Of a stretch of DNA of 16,532 bases, positions 1 to 8,065 are shown in pieces. Source of the stretch: Veillonella sp. AM51-8BH (GTDB lineage: Bacteria; Bacillota; Negativicutes; Veillonellales; Veillonellaceae); NCBI RefSeq assembly GCF_003463825.1, contig NZ_QSDY01000041.1:1-16532 (forward strand), written 5' to 3'. The stretch's first letter is position 1. Each line of letters opens with the position of its first letter. Below the pieces are notes generated by a model. It was not told where the DNA came from and did no database searches. It saw nothing but the letters and a program-made list of their open reading frames with translations. The position numbers were made by a program, and so were the translations under genes.

Positions 1-70
1 TAAACATATATATTATATCTATGGACTATAGAACTAGTTTATAGATGGTTTTTTGAAAGGATGTGAGACT

Positions 71-819
71 ATGTTTAGTCTTATCTGGTATTTTAGTGAT
101 GTCATCGGTTGATGCTGCGCTTTAATGCCTTGTTAGTTGTCGTAGCCGCAGGTTTTGTAACGGGCCTTGCAGGTGGTCTCAGTATCAACGATATCGTTGG
201 TGCCATTGGGGAGGCTTTCGTTAAAAATCGTTATATGTCATTATTTATTTTGATTTTACCTGTTATTGGTCTTATGGAACGTCATGGCTTACGTGAACGG
301 GCAGAAATTTTGATCGGCAAGATCAACGCTGCTACGGCTGGTCGTATCTTTATGATTTACTTATTTGTACGCCAAGTAACAGTAGCCTTTGGTATTAACA
401 TGTCTGGTATGGTTGCTATGGTTCGTCCATTGATTGCTCCTATGAGTGAAGCTGCTGTAGCACAAGGTCGTCCAGTATCTCAACGCACTCTAGATAAGGT
501 ACGTGGTATAGCTGCTTCTGCAGATAATACAGGTAACTTCTTTGGTCAAAACTTATTCCTTGCTGCTGGTGGTTTATTACTCATCAAAGGCGTTATGGAA
601 CAATTGGGCTATTCTGTTGAATTAACAGATATGGTATTGTACGGATTGCCAACTGCTGTTTGTGCATATATCGTTAACTTCATTCGCTTTATTATCTTCG
701 ATAAAACAATTCAAGCCTATGTAGCTCGTGACGAAGCGGATATGAAAGCTGGTAAATTAGTACCTAATGAATTTAATATACTTGTTACACCAGAAGAATT
801 AGCGAAAGGGGGCAAATAA
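71..819 (+). CDS. DUF969 family membrane subunit of a putative 5-oxoproline transporter, 5' end frame-disrupted
   Basis: A hydrophobic DUF969-family protein, by recognition of its N-terminal half (RFNALLVVVAAGFVTGL, then EAFVKNRYMSLF). It pairs with the DUF979 gene one base downstream, and the two probably form one inner-membrane permease. The open frame can only be read from TTG 109, but family members start about 13 residues earlier with a pattern like LIGILVVIG. ATG 71 has a good ribosome binding site (AAAGGATG, 59-66). From there the frame reads MFSLI and ends at TGA 110. The frame at 87-101 spells GILVM, the 101-109 frame spells VIG, and the 109 frame continues MLRFN. One extra base near 86 and two missing bases near 100 and 109 would restore a normal 249-residue protein. 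Substrate assignment rests on synteny with pcp. Confidence 0.8.
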
Positions 820-820
820 T

Positions 821-1750
821 ATGTTAGAACTACTCTATAAAATGCAGCCCTTAGATTATGTATATCTTCTCGTAGGGATTATTCTATTTATCTTTGCTAT
901 TCAATCATTTTTAGATAAAGAACATAAATATCGCATCGGTACAGGATTATTCTGGCTCTTGTACAGCATTTCATTTATCTTTGGTTCTTATCTTTCTAAG
1001 GAAATTAATGGTTGGCTCGTAATTGCTATGGCAGTCATCGTGTTGGTAAAACAACTTGGTAAGGGCAATTACTTTGAATCTGCCATCGAATTTAAAAAAG
1101 GCGAAGCAGTTCGTATTGGTAATGTTATTTTCGTACCAGCTTTGCTTGTTGGTATCATTACCTTCGTAATCGGCTTCTTTACTAAATTAGGCGCTCTTGT
1201 AGGTCTTGGTATTGCGGCCATCATCGCTATGTGTGCTGCTCTTTACATCACTAAGGGTTCACTTAACCAAGGTTTCCATGAAGGCCGCCGTCTTATCGAT
1301 GCGATCGGTTGGACTGCTATTTTGTCCCAATTATTGGCGGCTCTCGGTTATCTATTTAATTTGGCTGGCGTTGGTAAAATTATCTCTAGTGCGGTTGCAA
1401 GTGTAGTGCCTGCTGATAACGTGTTCCTCGTTGTTGTAGCATACTGTATCGGTATGGTTATCTTCACAATGATCATGGGTAACGCCTTCGCTGCGTTTGC
1501 AATGATTACAAGTGCCATCGGTATTCCAATGCTCGTCGTAGCTCATGGTGCTAACCCAGCTGCTGTTGGTGCTATTGCAATGCTTGCAGGCTATTGTGGT
1601 ACATTGATGACTCCTATGGCGGCCAACTTTAACATCGTACCGGTAGCGCTCCTCGAAATGCGCGACCAATACGGCGTTATTAAAGCACAACTTCCAATTG
1701 CATTGATTATGCTCGTATTAAACATCTTATTGATGTATTACTTTATTTAA
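821..1750 (+). CDS. DUF979 family membrane subunit of a putative 5-oxoproline transporter
   Basis: A 309-residue integral membrane protein with about nine or ten hydrophobic segments, recognised as DUF979 from its overall pattern and its C-terminal conserved part (MGNAFAAFAMITSAIGIPML, then GYCGTLMTPMAANFNIVP). It starts one base after the DUF969 stop, and its ribosome binding site (AAAGGGGG, 805-812) lies within the end of that gene, so the two are translationally linked. In many Firmicutes this pair sits next to pyroglutamyl-peptidase, as here, which supports import of 5-oxoproline or pyroglutamyl peptides. That substrate is an inference from context. The reading frame is intact, unlike its partner. 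Confidence 0.85.
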   Translation: MLELLYKMQPLDYVYLLVGIILFIFAIQSFLDKEHKYRIGTGLFWLLYSISFIFGSYLSKEINGWLVIAMAVIVLVKQLGKGNYFESAIEFKKGEAVRIGNVIFVPALLVGIITFVIGFFTKLGALVGLGIAAIIAMCAALYITKGSLNQGFHEGRRLIDAIGWTAILSQLLAALGYLFNLAGVGKIISSAVASVVPADNVFLVVVAYCIGMVIFTMIMGNAFAAFAMITSAIGIPMLVVAHGANPAAVGAIAMLAGYCGTLMTPMAANFNIVPVALLEMRDQYGVIKAQLPIALIMLVLNILLMYYFI

Positions 1751-1788
1751 CCCTTTTCTATGAAAGTATGATATTCTTATGAAACAAT

Positions 1789-1818
1789 ATGATACATCCT
1801 TTTAAGGTTATGTATCAT
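1789..1818 (+). repeat. Intergenic hairpin between DUF979 and pcp
   Basis: A perfect 9-bp inverted repeat, ATGATACAT at 1789-1797 and ATGTATCAT at 1810-1818, has a 12-base loop that contains a further CCTT/AAGG pairing. It begins 39 bases after the DUF979 stop. No U-run follows, so it is not a standard intrinsic terminator. It could attenuate read-through, protect the upstream mRNA 3' end, or be an operator for pcp. Confidence 0.5.
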
Positions 1819-1867
1819 GGTTGATTATTCTAATGCACCATAAGATATATCGTTATGAGGTAGTGTG

Positions 1868-2521
1868 ATGAAAACAATTTTGATTACCGGTTTTGATCCA
1901 TTTGGCGGTGAACCTATTAACCCAGCTTGGGAAGCGGTAAAAACAATGGATGGCTATACCGATGGTGATTATAAGGTAGTGACTCAAATGGTTCCTACTG
2001 TACGTTACAAATCTGTTGATACTGTGAAAGCAGCGGCTGAACAATGCCAACCAGACTTTATTCTATGTGTAGGTCAAGCAGGGGGGCGCCCAGATATTAC
2101 AGTGGAACGTGTTGCTATTAACTGCGATGACTTCCGTATTCCAGACAATGGAGGCAACCAACCTGAAGATGAACCTGTTGTAGCCGATGGTCCTAGTGCC
2201 TATTTTGCAACGTTGCCAATTAAAAACATTGTTAACGCATTGCATCAAAATGGCATTCCTGCAAAGGTTTCTAATACAGCCGGTACCTTTGTATGCAATC
2301 ACTTGATGTATGGCGTGTGTCATTATGCAGCACAAAAAGGCAATATTAAGGCAGGCTTCATGCACATTCCGTACTTGCCATCCCAAGTTGTGGATAAACC
2401 AAATCAACCAAGTATGGCTGTTGAAACTGTACGTGCCACATTGGAAACCATCGTTCACGTATTAGCTCATGGTGAAAGCTACAAGGCACAAGATATTAAC
2501 TATACAACACCTCACGAATAA
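1868..2521 (+). CDS. pcp: Pyroglutamyl-peptidase I (pyrrolidone-carboxylate peptidase)
   Basis: Cytosolic cysteine peptidase (family C15) that removes N-terminal pyroglutamate from peptides. From ATG 1868 it is 217 residues, the usual family size. The N-terminal motif ILITGFDPFGGEPINPAW (4-21) is diagnostic. The catalytic triad is visible: Glu80 in GGRPDITVERVAIN, Cys143 in NTAGTFVCNHLMYG, and His166 in GFMHIPYLPSQ. GTG 1865 is in frame, but the ribosome binding site GAGG (1857-1860) is better spaced for ATG 1868. The gene lies 117 bases downstream of the DUF969/DUF979 transporter pair, a common arrangement, and would process the peptides or modified amino acid that the permease brings in. 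A hairpin in the gap may allow separate expression. Confidence 0.95.
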   Translation: MKTILITGFDPFGGEPINPAWEAVKTMDGYTDGDYKVVTQMVPTVRYKSVDTVKAAAEQCQPDFILCVGQAGGRPDITVERVAINCDDFRIPDNGGNQPEDEPVVADGPSAYFATLPIKNIVNALHQNGIPAKVSNTAGTFVCNHLMYGVCHYAAQKGNIKAGFMHIPYLPSQVVDKPNQPSMAVETVRATLETIVHVLAHGESYKAQDINYTTPHE

Positions 2522-2588
2522 AAATCTTATAAATAGTGCTTATTTAATATACATAATAGATTTTATTCTAGGTATAGAATTGTTTACG

Positions 2589-2594
2589 TATAAT
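2589..2594 (+). promoter_or_regulatory. Probable -10 element of the SLH porin gene
   Basis: A consensus TATAAT lies 61 bases upstream of the porin start in an AT-rich intergenic stretch. No convincing -35 hexamer is seen at 16-18 bases upstream. A small GATAT/ATATC hairpin lies in the leader just before the ribosome binding site (AGAAGG). Confidence 0.4.
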
Positions 2595-2654
2595 ACAAAA
2601 TAAAATTAATATATGAGATATTGTGTGATATCTATATGAGAGAAGGTCTTTTTA

Positions 2655-3983
2655 ATGAATAAAAAGTTGGTAGCAAGTTTAGTTTCCTGTATGGTATTGG
2701 GTTCTGTAAGTGTGTATGCAGCTAATCCATTTTCCGATGTAGATGCTTCTAGTTGGGCATACCAATCTGTTGAGCAATTAGCAAATGCAGGTATTATTAA
2801 TGGATACCCTGATGGAACTTTCAAAGGTAACAATCCTATTACGAGATACGAAATGGCTCAAATGGTAGCTAAAGCTATGGCTAACCAAGATAAAGCTAAT
2901 GCGGAACAACAAGCGATGATTAATAGATTGGCCGATGAGTTCGGTTCTGAACTCAACACATTAGGTGTACGAGTAGCAAAATTAGAAAATCAAGTAGGGA
3001 ATGTAAAGGTAACTGGTAACTATCGTTTGCGTTACCGTGGCAGCGAGTTAAAAAATGATACCTATGCGTATGGTAAACATTCTTCCTTTGATTATCGTGC
3101 CCGTGTTATCTTTAATGCTAAAGTTAATGATAAAACTGATGCTGTTGTACGTATTCAAGGTTCTAGCGAGTTCGGTAATAGCAATGCTACACAAGGTAAG
3201 ATTAATCTTGCCTATGTAGATCATCATTTTGGTAAAGACACAACCTTGCGCGTAGGTCGTCAACTCTATACACCAGCTCTAGGTCTTATGTATGATGATC
3301 TCGTTGATGGTGCTCGTCTTATGTACAAACATGGCAAGCTTGATGTATCCGCTAGTTATGGTTACTGGTTAGGCGGCGCTCCTACATACCAAACTAAAGA
3401 CAATACTATTACTGCCGCTATGGTTGAAGTTAAGGGTAAACTTAATAAACATGTTACTCTTGGCGGTATGTATGGTCGCTTCCATAATGGTAAATTGTAC
3501 CAAGGCCAAGATGTGGATGCACTTACTGGTAAACAAGTTAAATCCTTTATTGATTCTCCATACAAAAACATTTGGGGCCTCAACGCAAACATGAACTTTA
3601 AACGCTGGAACGTCTTCGGCGAATGGCTTACAGCACCAGGTGTATCTGATTCTCATGCGTGGATGGCTAGCCTTGGTTATGGTAACTATGACATTAAGAA
3701 AGCTCATACTTATAGCGTTCGCGGTCAATACTACTATGAAGAAGCAAATTCTCCAATCTTCAGTAGTGCCTTTGCTCCTGCCTATAGCTTCTACAATCAA
3801 CACTATGTAGATAATAAAGGCGTCGGCCATGTACGTAATGGCTTTAAAGGATTCGTAGCTAATGTAAACTACGTACCATTCCAAAACGTATCTATCGGTG
3901 CTTACTATGGCTTCGGTAATAAAGATATGGACGGTAATAAATTAGGTGATTACTGGCGTACAGATGTAAACTTCATGTTCTAA
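2655..3983 (+). CDS. SLH-domain outer-membrane porin (OmpM-like)
   Basis: Outer-membrane beta-barrel porin tethered to the cell wall, characteristic of Negativicutes. Residues 1-22 are a signal peptide with likely cleavage after VYA. Residues 24-75 form one SLH domain (FSDVDASSWAYQSVEQLA, GYPDGTF and ITRYEMAQM), which in this family binds polyamine-modified peptidoglycan. Residues 78-115 are a charged helical, probably coiled-coil, spacer. Residues 116-442 are rich in alternating polar and aromatic strands such as NYRLRYRG and YYGFGNKD. The protein ends in Phe, as expected for a beta-barrel assembly signal. Length 442 fits OmpM/Mep45-type porins. The gene is monocistronic: its own promoter lies upstream and a strong terminator follows at 4088-4132. 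Ribosome binding site AGAAGG is 8 bases before ATG. Confidence 0.92.
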   Translation: MNKKLVASLVSCMVLGSVSVYAANPFSDVDASSWAYQSVEQLANAGIINGYPDGTFKGNNPITRYEMAQMVAKAMANQDKANAEQQAMINRLADEFGSELNTLGVRVAKLENQVGNVKVTGNYRLRYRGSELKNDTYAYGKHSSFDYRARVIFNAKVNDKTDAVVRIQGSSEFGNSNATQGKINLAYVDHHFGKDTTLRVGRQLYTPALGLMYDDLVDGARLMYKHGKLDVSASYGYWLGGAPTYQTKDNTITAAMVEVKGKLNKHVTLGGMYGRFHNGKLYQGQDVDALTGKQVKSFIDSPYKNIWGLNANMNFKRWNVFGEWLTAPGVSDSHAWMASLGYGNYDIKKAHTYSVRGQYYYEEANSPIFSSAFAPAYSFYNQHYVDNKGVGHVRNGFKGFVANVNYVPFQNVSIGAYYGFGNKDMDGNKLGDYWRTDVNFMF

Positions 3984-4010
3984 TATATGTTGTTTGCATA
4001 ACACATAACA

Positions 4011-4039
4011 GTTATATAATACATAATGGTTATATAATA
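4011..4039. repeat. Short direct repeat GTTATATAATA in porin 3' region
   Basis: GTTATATAATA occurs at 4011-4021 and again at 4029-4039 in the AT-rich stretch between the porin stop and its terminator. I see no gene in 3984-4209. The repeat is probably simple AT-rich sequence. Confidence 0.4.
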
Positions 4040-4087
4040 GCTCATGTTTACATAGCGTATAACATTTACGTAACACATGATCTAAAT

Positions 4088-4132
4088 AAAGCTCGAGTTA
4101 TATCTAGAAAAGATATAGCTCGGGCTTTTTTT
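4088..4132 (+). terminator. Rho-independent terminator of the porin gene
   Basis: Stem AAAGCTCGAG (4088-4097) pairs with CTCGGGCTTT (one G-T pair), with an additional inner ATATCT/AGATAT pairing, followed by a run of seven T. It is 105 bases after the porin stop, leaving a long 3' untranslated region. Confidence 0.85.
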
Positions 4133-4164
4133 ACCTATAGTTACTATTTTGTTCATATATGTAA

Positions 4165-4173
4165 TGTTATAAT
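4165..4173 (+). promoter_or_regulatory. Extended -10 promoter for the WapI-like gene
   Basis: TGTTATAAT is a TGn extended -10 element with perfect TATAAT (4168-4173), 37 bases before ATG 4210. There is no good -35, which extended -10 promoters can lack. The same TGTTATAAT string recurs at 14196 and 14308. Confidence 0.55.
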
Positions 4174-4209
4174 GAATGAAAATGTTACTATTTGTGGAGT
4201 GTGAATAGG

Positions 4210-4608
4210 ATGTATGAAATTGTAAATGAACCAAATTTAACTATTGCTTTTGATATGGATACAGAATTATCTCAATTTGGTGTGTTTGGCGTATATATTA
4301 AACAGGGCTACAATATCTGTGCTGGGTACATTGACCCTAGTGACTGGTCTGGTATTCGTACTGGCTATAAAGAATTAGTAGATTTGTATGAGACTTGTAA
4401 AGGGACCGCAACCTTCACTTATGTATTAACTGGAGAAGGGGATACGCTTGTATTCTTGTTAGATCAAAAGGGTGCTCTAACAATGGAGATTAACATCTGT
4501 ACCATTTATAATTACAAATGTCATATGACTATTGAAAGTTTAGATCAAACGTATTTACCAAAGTTTATTGAGTTCTTTAAAGTGTTTTTAGAGAAAGAGC
4601 CGAAATAA
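4210..4608 (+). CDS. Small WapI-like (immunity-type) protein, function unassigned
   Basis: A 132-residue acidic cytosolic protein without signal or membrane segment. The pattern, a strand-rich N-terminus, then GYKELVDLYETCKGTATFTY around residues 58-77, a hydrophobic strand (GDTLVFLLD), and a C-terminal DQTYLPKFIEFFKVFLE helix, resembles WapI-family immunity proteins. This is recognition from memory and only moderately secure. No toxin with which it would pair lies next to it. TTG 4192 and GTG 4201 are in frame upstream, but ATG 4210 fits the ribosome binding site GGAG (4196-4199) best. It has its own promoter and a shared downstream terminator, so it is an isolated gene between the porin and the convergent ribose operon. 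Alternatively it is a hypothetical protein of unrelated function. Confidence 0.75.
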   Translation: MYEIVNEPNLTIAFDMDTELSQFGVFGVYIKQGYNICAGYIDPSDWSGIRTGYKELVDLYETCKGTATFTYVLTGEGDTLVFLLDQKGALTMEINICTIYNYKCHMTIESLDQTYLPKFIEFFKVFLEKEPK

Positions 4609-4642
4609 AAAGAGTCGCGTCTTTAAGATGCGACTCTTTTTT
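4607..4642. terminator. Bidirectional terminator between WapI-like gene and rbsB
   Basis: A 12-bp stem, AGAGTCGCGTCT (4611-4622) with AGATGCGACTCT (4626-4637), has a three-base loop and is flanked by A and T runs. It gives a terminator with a U-tail on either strand. It overlaps the stop codon of the plus-strand gene and ends 22 bases from the rbsB stop on the minus strand. Confidence 0.9.
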
Positions 4643-4663
4643 GTACCCAGTTTCTATTTACAA

Positions 4664-5566
4664 TTATTTTGTAACAACTTTAAGATCTACAGGGATTTTA
4701 GCTTCTACAGCTTCGCCTTTGATAACTTTTTGAGCTGTATCAATAGCGATTTTACCCATTTGGTCTGGTTGTTGAGCAATTGTTGCAGCCAATGTGCCGT
4801 CTTTAACAGCTTTGTCTGCATCAGCAGTACCGTCAAAGCCTACGATGAAGATTGTTTTGCCTGCGGATTTAGCTGCTTGGATAGCGCCCAATGCCATTTC
4901 GTCGTTATGAGCGAAGATAGCTTGTACGTCAGGGTTAGCTTGCAAAATGTTTGTTGCTACGTTCAAACCTTTTGTACGGTCGAAGTCAGCACTTTGTTTT
5001 GCTACTACTGTTAAGTCTTTGTCAGCTACGTTATGGAAACCTTGGCCCCGTTCACGTGTAGCGGAAGCACCAGGGATACCTTCGATTTCAGCTACTTTTG
5101 CAGCTTTGCCTACTTTATCAACGATAAGTTGTGCAGCCATTTCGCCGCCTTTTACGTTATCGGAAGCGATGTGAGCAACTACTTTGCCTTTGTCAGCAGA
5201 ACGGTCAACAGTGATTACAGGAATGTTTTTAGCATTTGCTGCTTCTACGGAAGTAGAGATAGCTGCAGAGTCTACAGGGTTGATGATCAATACAGAAACG
5301 CCGCTTTCAAGCAAGTCAGAAATATCGTTTGCTTGTTTTGCAGGGTCGTTTTGAGCATCAACGATTTTAACTTTAAGACCAAGCGCTTTAGCTTGAGCCT
5401 CAACGCCTTCCTTCATAGTTACGAAGAATGGGTTGTTCAATGTGGAAACAGAGAAGCCGATTGTGCCGGATTTTTTGTCGCCGCCGTTATCAGCGCTTTT
5501 ACCACAGCCTGCTACAAGACCGATAACCATGATAGCCATCGCCAATAGTAACAATAGTTTTTTCAT
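4664..5566 (-). CDS. rbsB: Ribose ABC transporter substrate-binding lipoprotein RbsB
   Basis: Periplasmic sugar-binding protein (type I fold) that delivers D-ribose to RbsC/RbsA. Residues 1-21 are a lipoprotein signal, MKKLLLLLAMAIMVIGL followed by lipobox VAGC with Cys21. The mature part begins with IGFSVSTLNNPFFVTMKEG, typical of RbsB, and has VDAQNDPAKQANDISDLL, IINPVDSAAIS and the ligand-side FAHNDEMALGAIQA and VGFDGTADA motifs. Length 300 is normal. It is the last gene of the rbsKDACB operon: the rbsC stop TAG overlaps its AGGAGG ribosome binding site, which lies 5 bases before ATG. The sequence suggests a sugar pentose substrate; ribose is chosen because rbsK and rbsD are in the operon. 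Confidence 0.95.
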   Translation of the reverse strand: MKKLLLLLAMAIMVIGLVAGCGKSADNGGDKKSGTIGFSVSTLNNPFFVTMKEGVEAQAKALGLKVKIVDAQNDPAKQANDISDLLESGVSVLIINPVDSAAISTSVEAANAKNIPVITVDRSADKGKVVAHIASDNVKGGEMAAQLIVDKVGKAAKVAEIEGIPGASATRERGQGFHNVADKDLTVVAKQSADFDRTKGLNVATNILQANPDVQAIFAHNDEMALGAIQAAKSAGKTIFIVGFDGTADADKAVKDGTLAATIAQQPDQMGKIAIDTAQKVIKGEAVEAKIPVDLKVVTK

Positions 5567-5575
5567 AGGAACCTC

Positions 5576-6512
5576 CTAGGCTTTCTTACGGTCTGCAAGA
5601 ACAGCCAGTAAAATAACAATACCTTTTACAACTTGTTGATAGAAACTGGAAACGTCGAGAATATTTAACCCGTTGTTGAGGGTACCGATAATTAGGGCAC
5701 CAATTAATGTGCCAACAATATGACCACGACCACCAGCAAGGCTTGTGCCGCCAAGAACTACCGCTGCGATAGCGTCAAGTTCGTAGCCTGCACCTGCTGT
5801 AGGTTGTGCAGAGTTAAGACGAGAAGTGATGATTGCACCAGCGATACCACAGAGCATACCAGTCAAGGCATACACGAAGATTTTAACGCGGTCAATCTTG
5901 ATACCAGCAATGTAACTAACCTTTTCGCTACCACCTACGGCGTATGTTTTACGGCCTAAGGATGTGCGGCTCAATACGAACCAAAGGATGATGAAAGCTA
6001 GGAACATTGTGATTGCTGGAACTGGAAGGCCTGCAATATCCCCTTGGCCAAAGCCATGGAATAGAGGATCTTGTGTAAGACCGGAGATTGGGTTACCGTC
6101 TGTGAATACTAATGTCGCACCACGGTAGATTGTCATGGTCGCCAAGGTAGCGATAAATGGAGCTACGCGGCCATAGGTAATAACGAGACCGTTAATACCG
6201 CCCAATACAAGGCCTGCACCGGCAGCCAACACGATAGCCAATACAGGGTCAGTACCAGTTACGATGAGGTTGGCCATCACTGCACTAGAGAGGGCGAGGA
6301 TGGAACCAACGGATAAGTCGATACCACCTGTTAGGATGACGAAGGTCATACCAAAGGCGATAATCGCGTTGATGGATACTTGGCGCAACAAGTTACGCAA
6401 GTTAGAGAATTCAAGGAAACTGTCGTTCATGACAGAGATAATTACAAATAATAGGATGAGGCCGATGAGGGGGCCTAATTTTTTTTATATACTGTAGAGC
6501 TTTGCTGTCCAT
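5576..6512 (-). CDS. rbsC: Ribose ABC transporter permease RbsC, frame broken by an A8 run near the start
   Basis: Inner-membrane permease of the ribose importer. The open frame readable without a break runs 6430-5576 (284 residues, starting MNDSFLEFSNLRNLLRQ), with the family motifs FVILTGGIDLSVGSILALS and AIAAVVLGGTSLAGGRGHI. Family members carry about 28 more N-terminal residues including the first membrane helix. ATG 6512-6510 overlaps the rbsA stop (TAATG) and has AGGAGG just upstream. It begins MDSKALQYIKK and then shifts frame at eight consecutive A (plus-strand T run 6479-6486). With seven A the frame reads on as LGPLIGLILLFVIISVMNDS, giving a normal protein of about 311 residues. The extra A is a likely sequencing indel; genuine homopolymer slippage is possible. 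Confidence 0.9.
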
Positions 6513-7993
6513 TATTGTCCTCCTGTGGCTAATGTCATAATCGATTCTGGTGTTGCATCGATGCGGTCCAAGATACCTGCTACGCGGCCTTCATGAATGA
6601 CCATAACGCGGTCGCTCATGCCTAGCACTTCAGGTAACTCAGAGGACACCATGATAATGGACACACCATCGTTCGTTAATTCGTTCATTAAATCATAAAT
6701 ATCACGTTTTGCGCCGATATCGATACCTCGCGTCGGTTCGTCCATGATGATAATGGATGGCTTTTTACCAACCCATTTTGCAATAACCACTTTTTGTTGG
6801 TTACCACCGGATAGGGACGATGCCGGTTCGTGAATAGATTGTGTTTTAACGCCTAGCTTTTTAGACAATTCGTCAGCAAAGGAATTGAGCTTGCTCTTAT
6901 CCAATACATGAGATGGACAAATTTCGCCAAGGTTCGGCAATGTAATATTGGAACCGATGGAGAAATCGAGGATCAAGCCTTCACTCTTTCTGTTTTCTGT
7001 GATGAAAGCAATGCCAGCTTTGATGGCATCTTCTGGTTTTTTACAGTTCAGAACGGAGCCGTTCACTGTTACGGTACCGCCATTGTGTTTATCTACACCA
7101 AAGATGGCGCGCATGATTTCTGTACGGCCCGCGCCCATAAGGCCTGCTACGCCGAGGATTTCACCTTTGCGCAAGGAGAAGGAAATGTCGTTATCGAAAC
7201 CTTCTGGTTTAAGGTTATCGACGCTCATCACAACTTCGCTAGGTGTTGTAGTACGAGCTGGGTAGAACTCGTCAATAGAACGACCTACCATGTGGCGTAC
7301 CACTTCGTCTACAGAAATTTCAGCTGTTGGTTTTGTAATGATGGTGTGACCATCACGCATAACCGTGATGGTATCGCATTCGCTAAATACCTCTTCCATA
7401 CGGTGAGAGATATATACGATAGCCACGCCACGGGCTTTCATTTTACGCATCATTTTGAACAATGTCGCCGTTTCACGCTCTGTGAGGGCTGCTGTCGGTT
7501 CGTCCATGATGACAACCTTGGCATCTAACATCAAGATACGAAGGATTTCTGTCATCTGTTGGTGACCGACGGAGCAAAGGCCTGCTTCCGTTGTGAGCGG
7601 CAATTCGATGCCTAGTTCGCGGCACGTATTTTCTGCCTCAGTGAGCATCGCCTTTTTATCGAGCATACCGAATTTATTGCGCTTCGGTCTCATTAAATAT
7701 AGATTTTCTAACAATGTTAGATTTGGCCAAATGTTGAGCTCTTGGTGGATGAACGCCACACCGTTTAGCTCAGCCTCTCTCGGGTTCGGGAAGGTCCGCT
7801 CCACACCGTCGATGGTGATTTTACCAGCGTCTGCCTTGTGAATGCCCGTAAGGATATTCATGAGGGTGGACTTGCCGGCACCGTTTTCGCCCATCAAGGC
7901 GTGAACCTCGCCCTCCTTGAGGGTAATACTTACATCGCGCAGTACTTGGTTCGTGCCAAATGCCTTTGCAATGCCTGACATAACAATTTCCAT
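6512..7993 (-). CDS. rbsA: Ribose ABC transporter ATP-binding protein RbsA
   Basis: Cytosolic ATPase with two fused nucleotide-binding domains, energising ribose import through RbsC. Length 493 is usual. First domain: Walker A GENGAGKS (35-42), degenerate signature CSVGHQQM (140-147), Walker B VVIMDEP (160-166), switch His in YISHRMEE. Second domain: poor Walker A GLMGAGRTE (284-292), canonical signature LSGGNQQK (394-401), Walker B IIIMDEPTRGID. This asymmetry is normal for RbsA/MglA/XylG proteins. Ribosome binding site AGGAG precedes ATG 7993, 72 bases after the rbsD stop. Its stop codon overlaps the rbsC start (TAATG), so the two are translationally coupled. Confidence 0.95.
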   Translation of the reverse strand: MEIVMSGIAKAFGTNQVLRDVSITLKEGEVHALMGENGAGKSTLMNILTGIHKADAGKITIDGVERTFPNPREAELNGVAFIHQELNIWPNLTLLENLYLMRPKRNKFGMLDKKAMLTEAENTCRELGIELPLTTEAGLCSVGHQQMTEILRILMLDAKVVIMDEPTAALTERETATLFKMMRKMKARGVAIVYISHRMEEVFSECDTITVMRDGHTIITKPTAEISVDEVVRHMVGRSIDEFYPARTTTPSEVVMSVDNLKPEGFDNDISFSLRKGEILGVAGLMGAGRTEIMRAIFGVDKHNGGTVTVNGSVLNCKKPEDAIKAGIAFITENRKSEGLILDFSIGSNITLPNLGEICPSHVLDKSKLNSFADELSKKLGVKTQSIHEPASSLSGGNQQKVVIAKWVGKKPSIIIMDEPTRGIDIGAKRDIYDLMNELTNDGVSIIMVSSELPEVLGMSDRVMVIHEGRVAGILDRIDATPESIMTLATGGQ

Positions 7994-8065
7994 AACTACT
8001 CCTATATGATTGGTGAAAGTATCTATTGATGTATGCTTACAAACCTAGTTGGTTAATCTATTATG

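Noticed and set aside
4628..5548. Plus-strand ORFs of 128, 75 and 171 codons opposite rbsB
   Set aside because: Cys/Phe/Ser-rich translations without ribosome binding sites, fully antisense to a well-supported rbsB.
6479..6486. Programmed -1 ribosomal frameshift in rbsC
   Set aside because: The required change is +1 (or -2) relative to the start frame, not -1, and no stimulatory structure is evident; homopolymer length change explains it better.
6908..7528. 206-codon plus-strand ORF opposite rbsA
   Set aside because: Opposite a complete RbsA with all motifs; composition is that of a reversed gene and no start signal is present.
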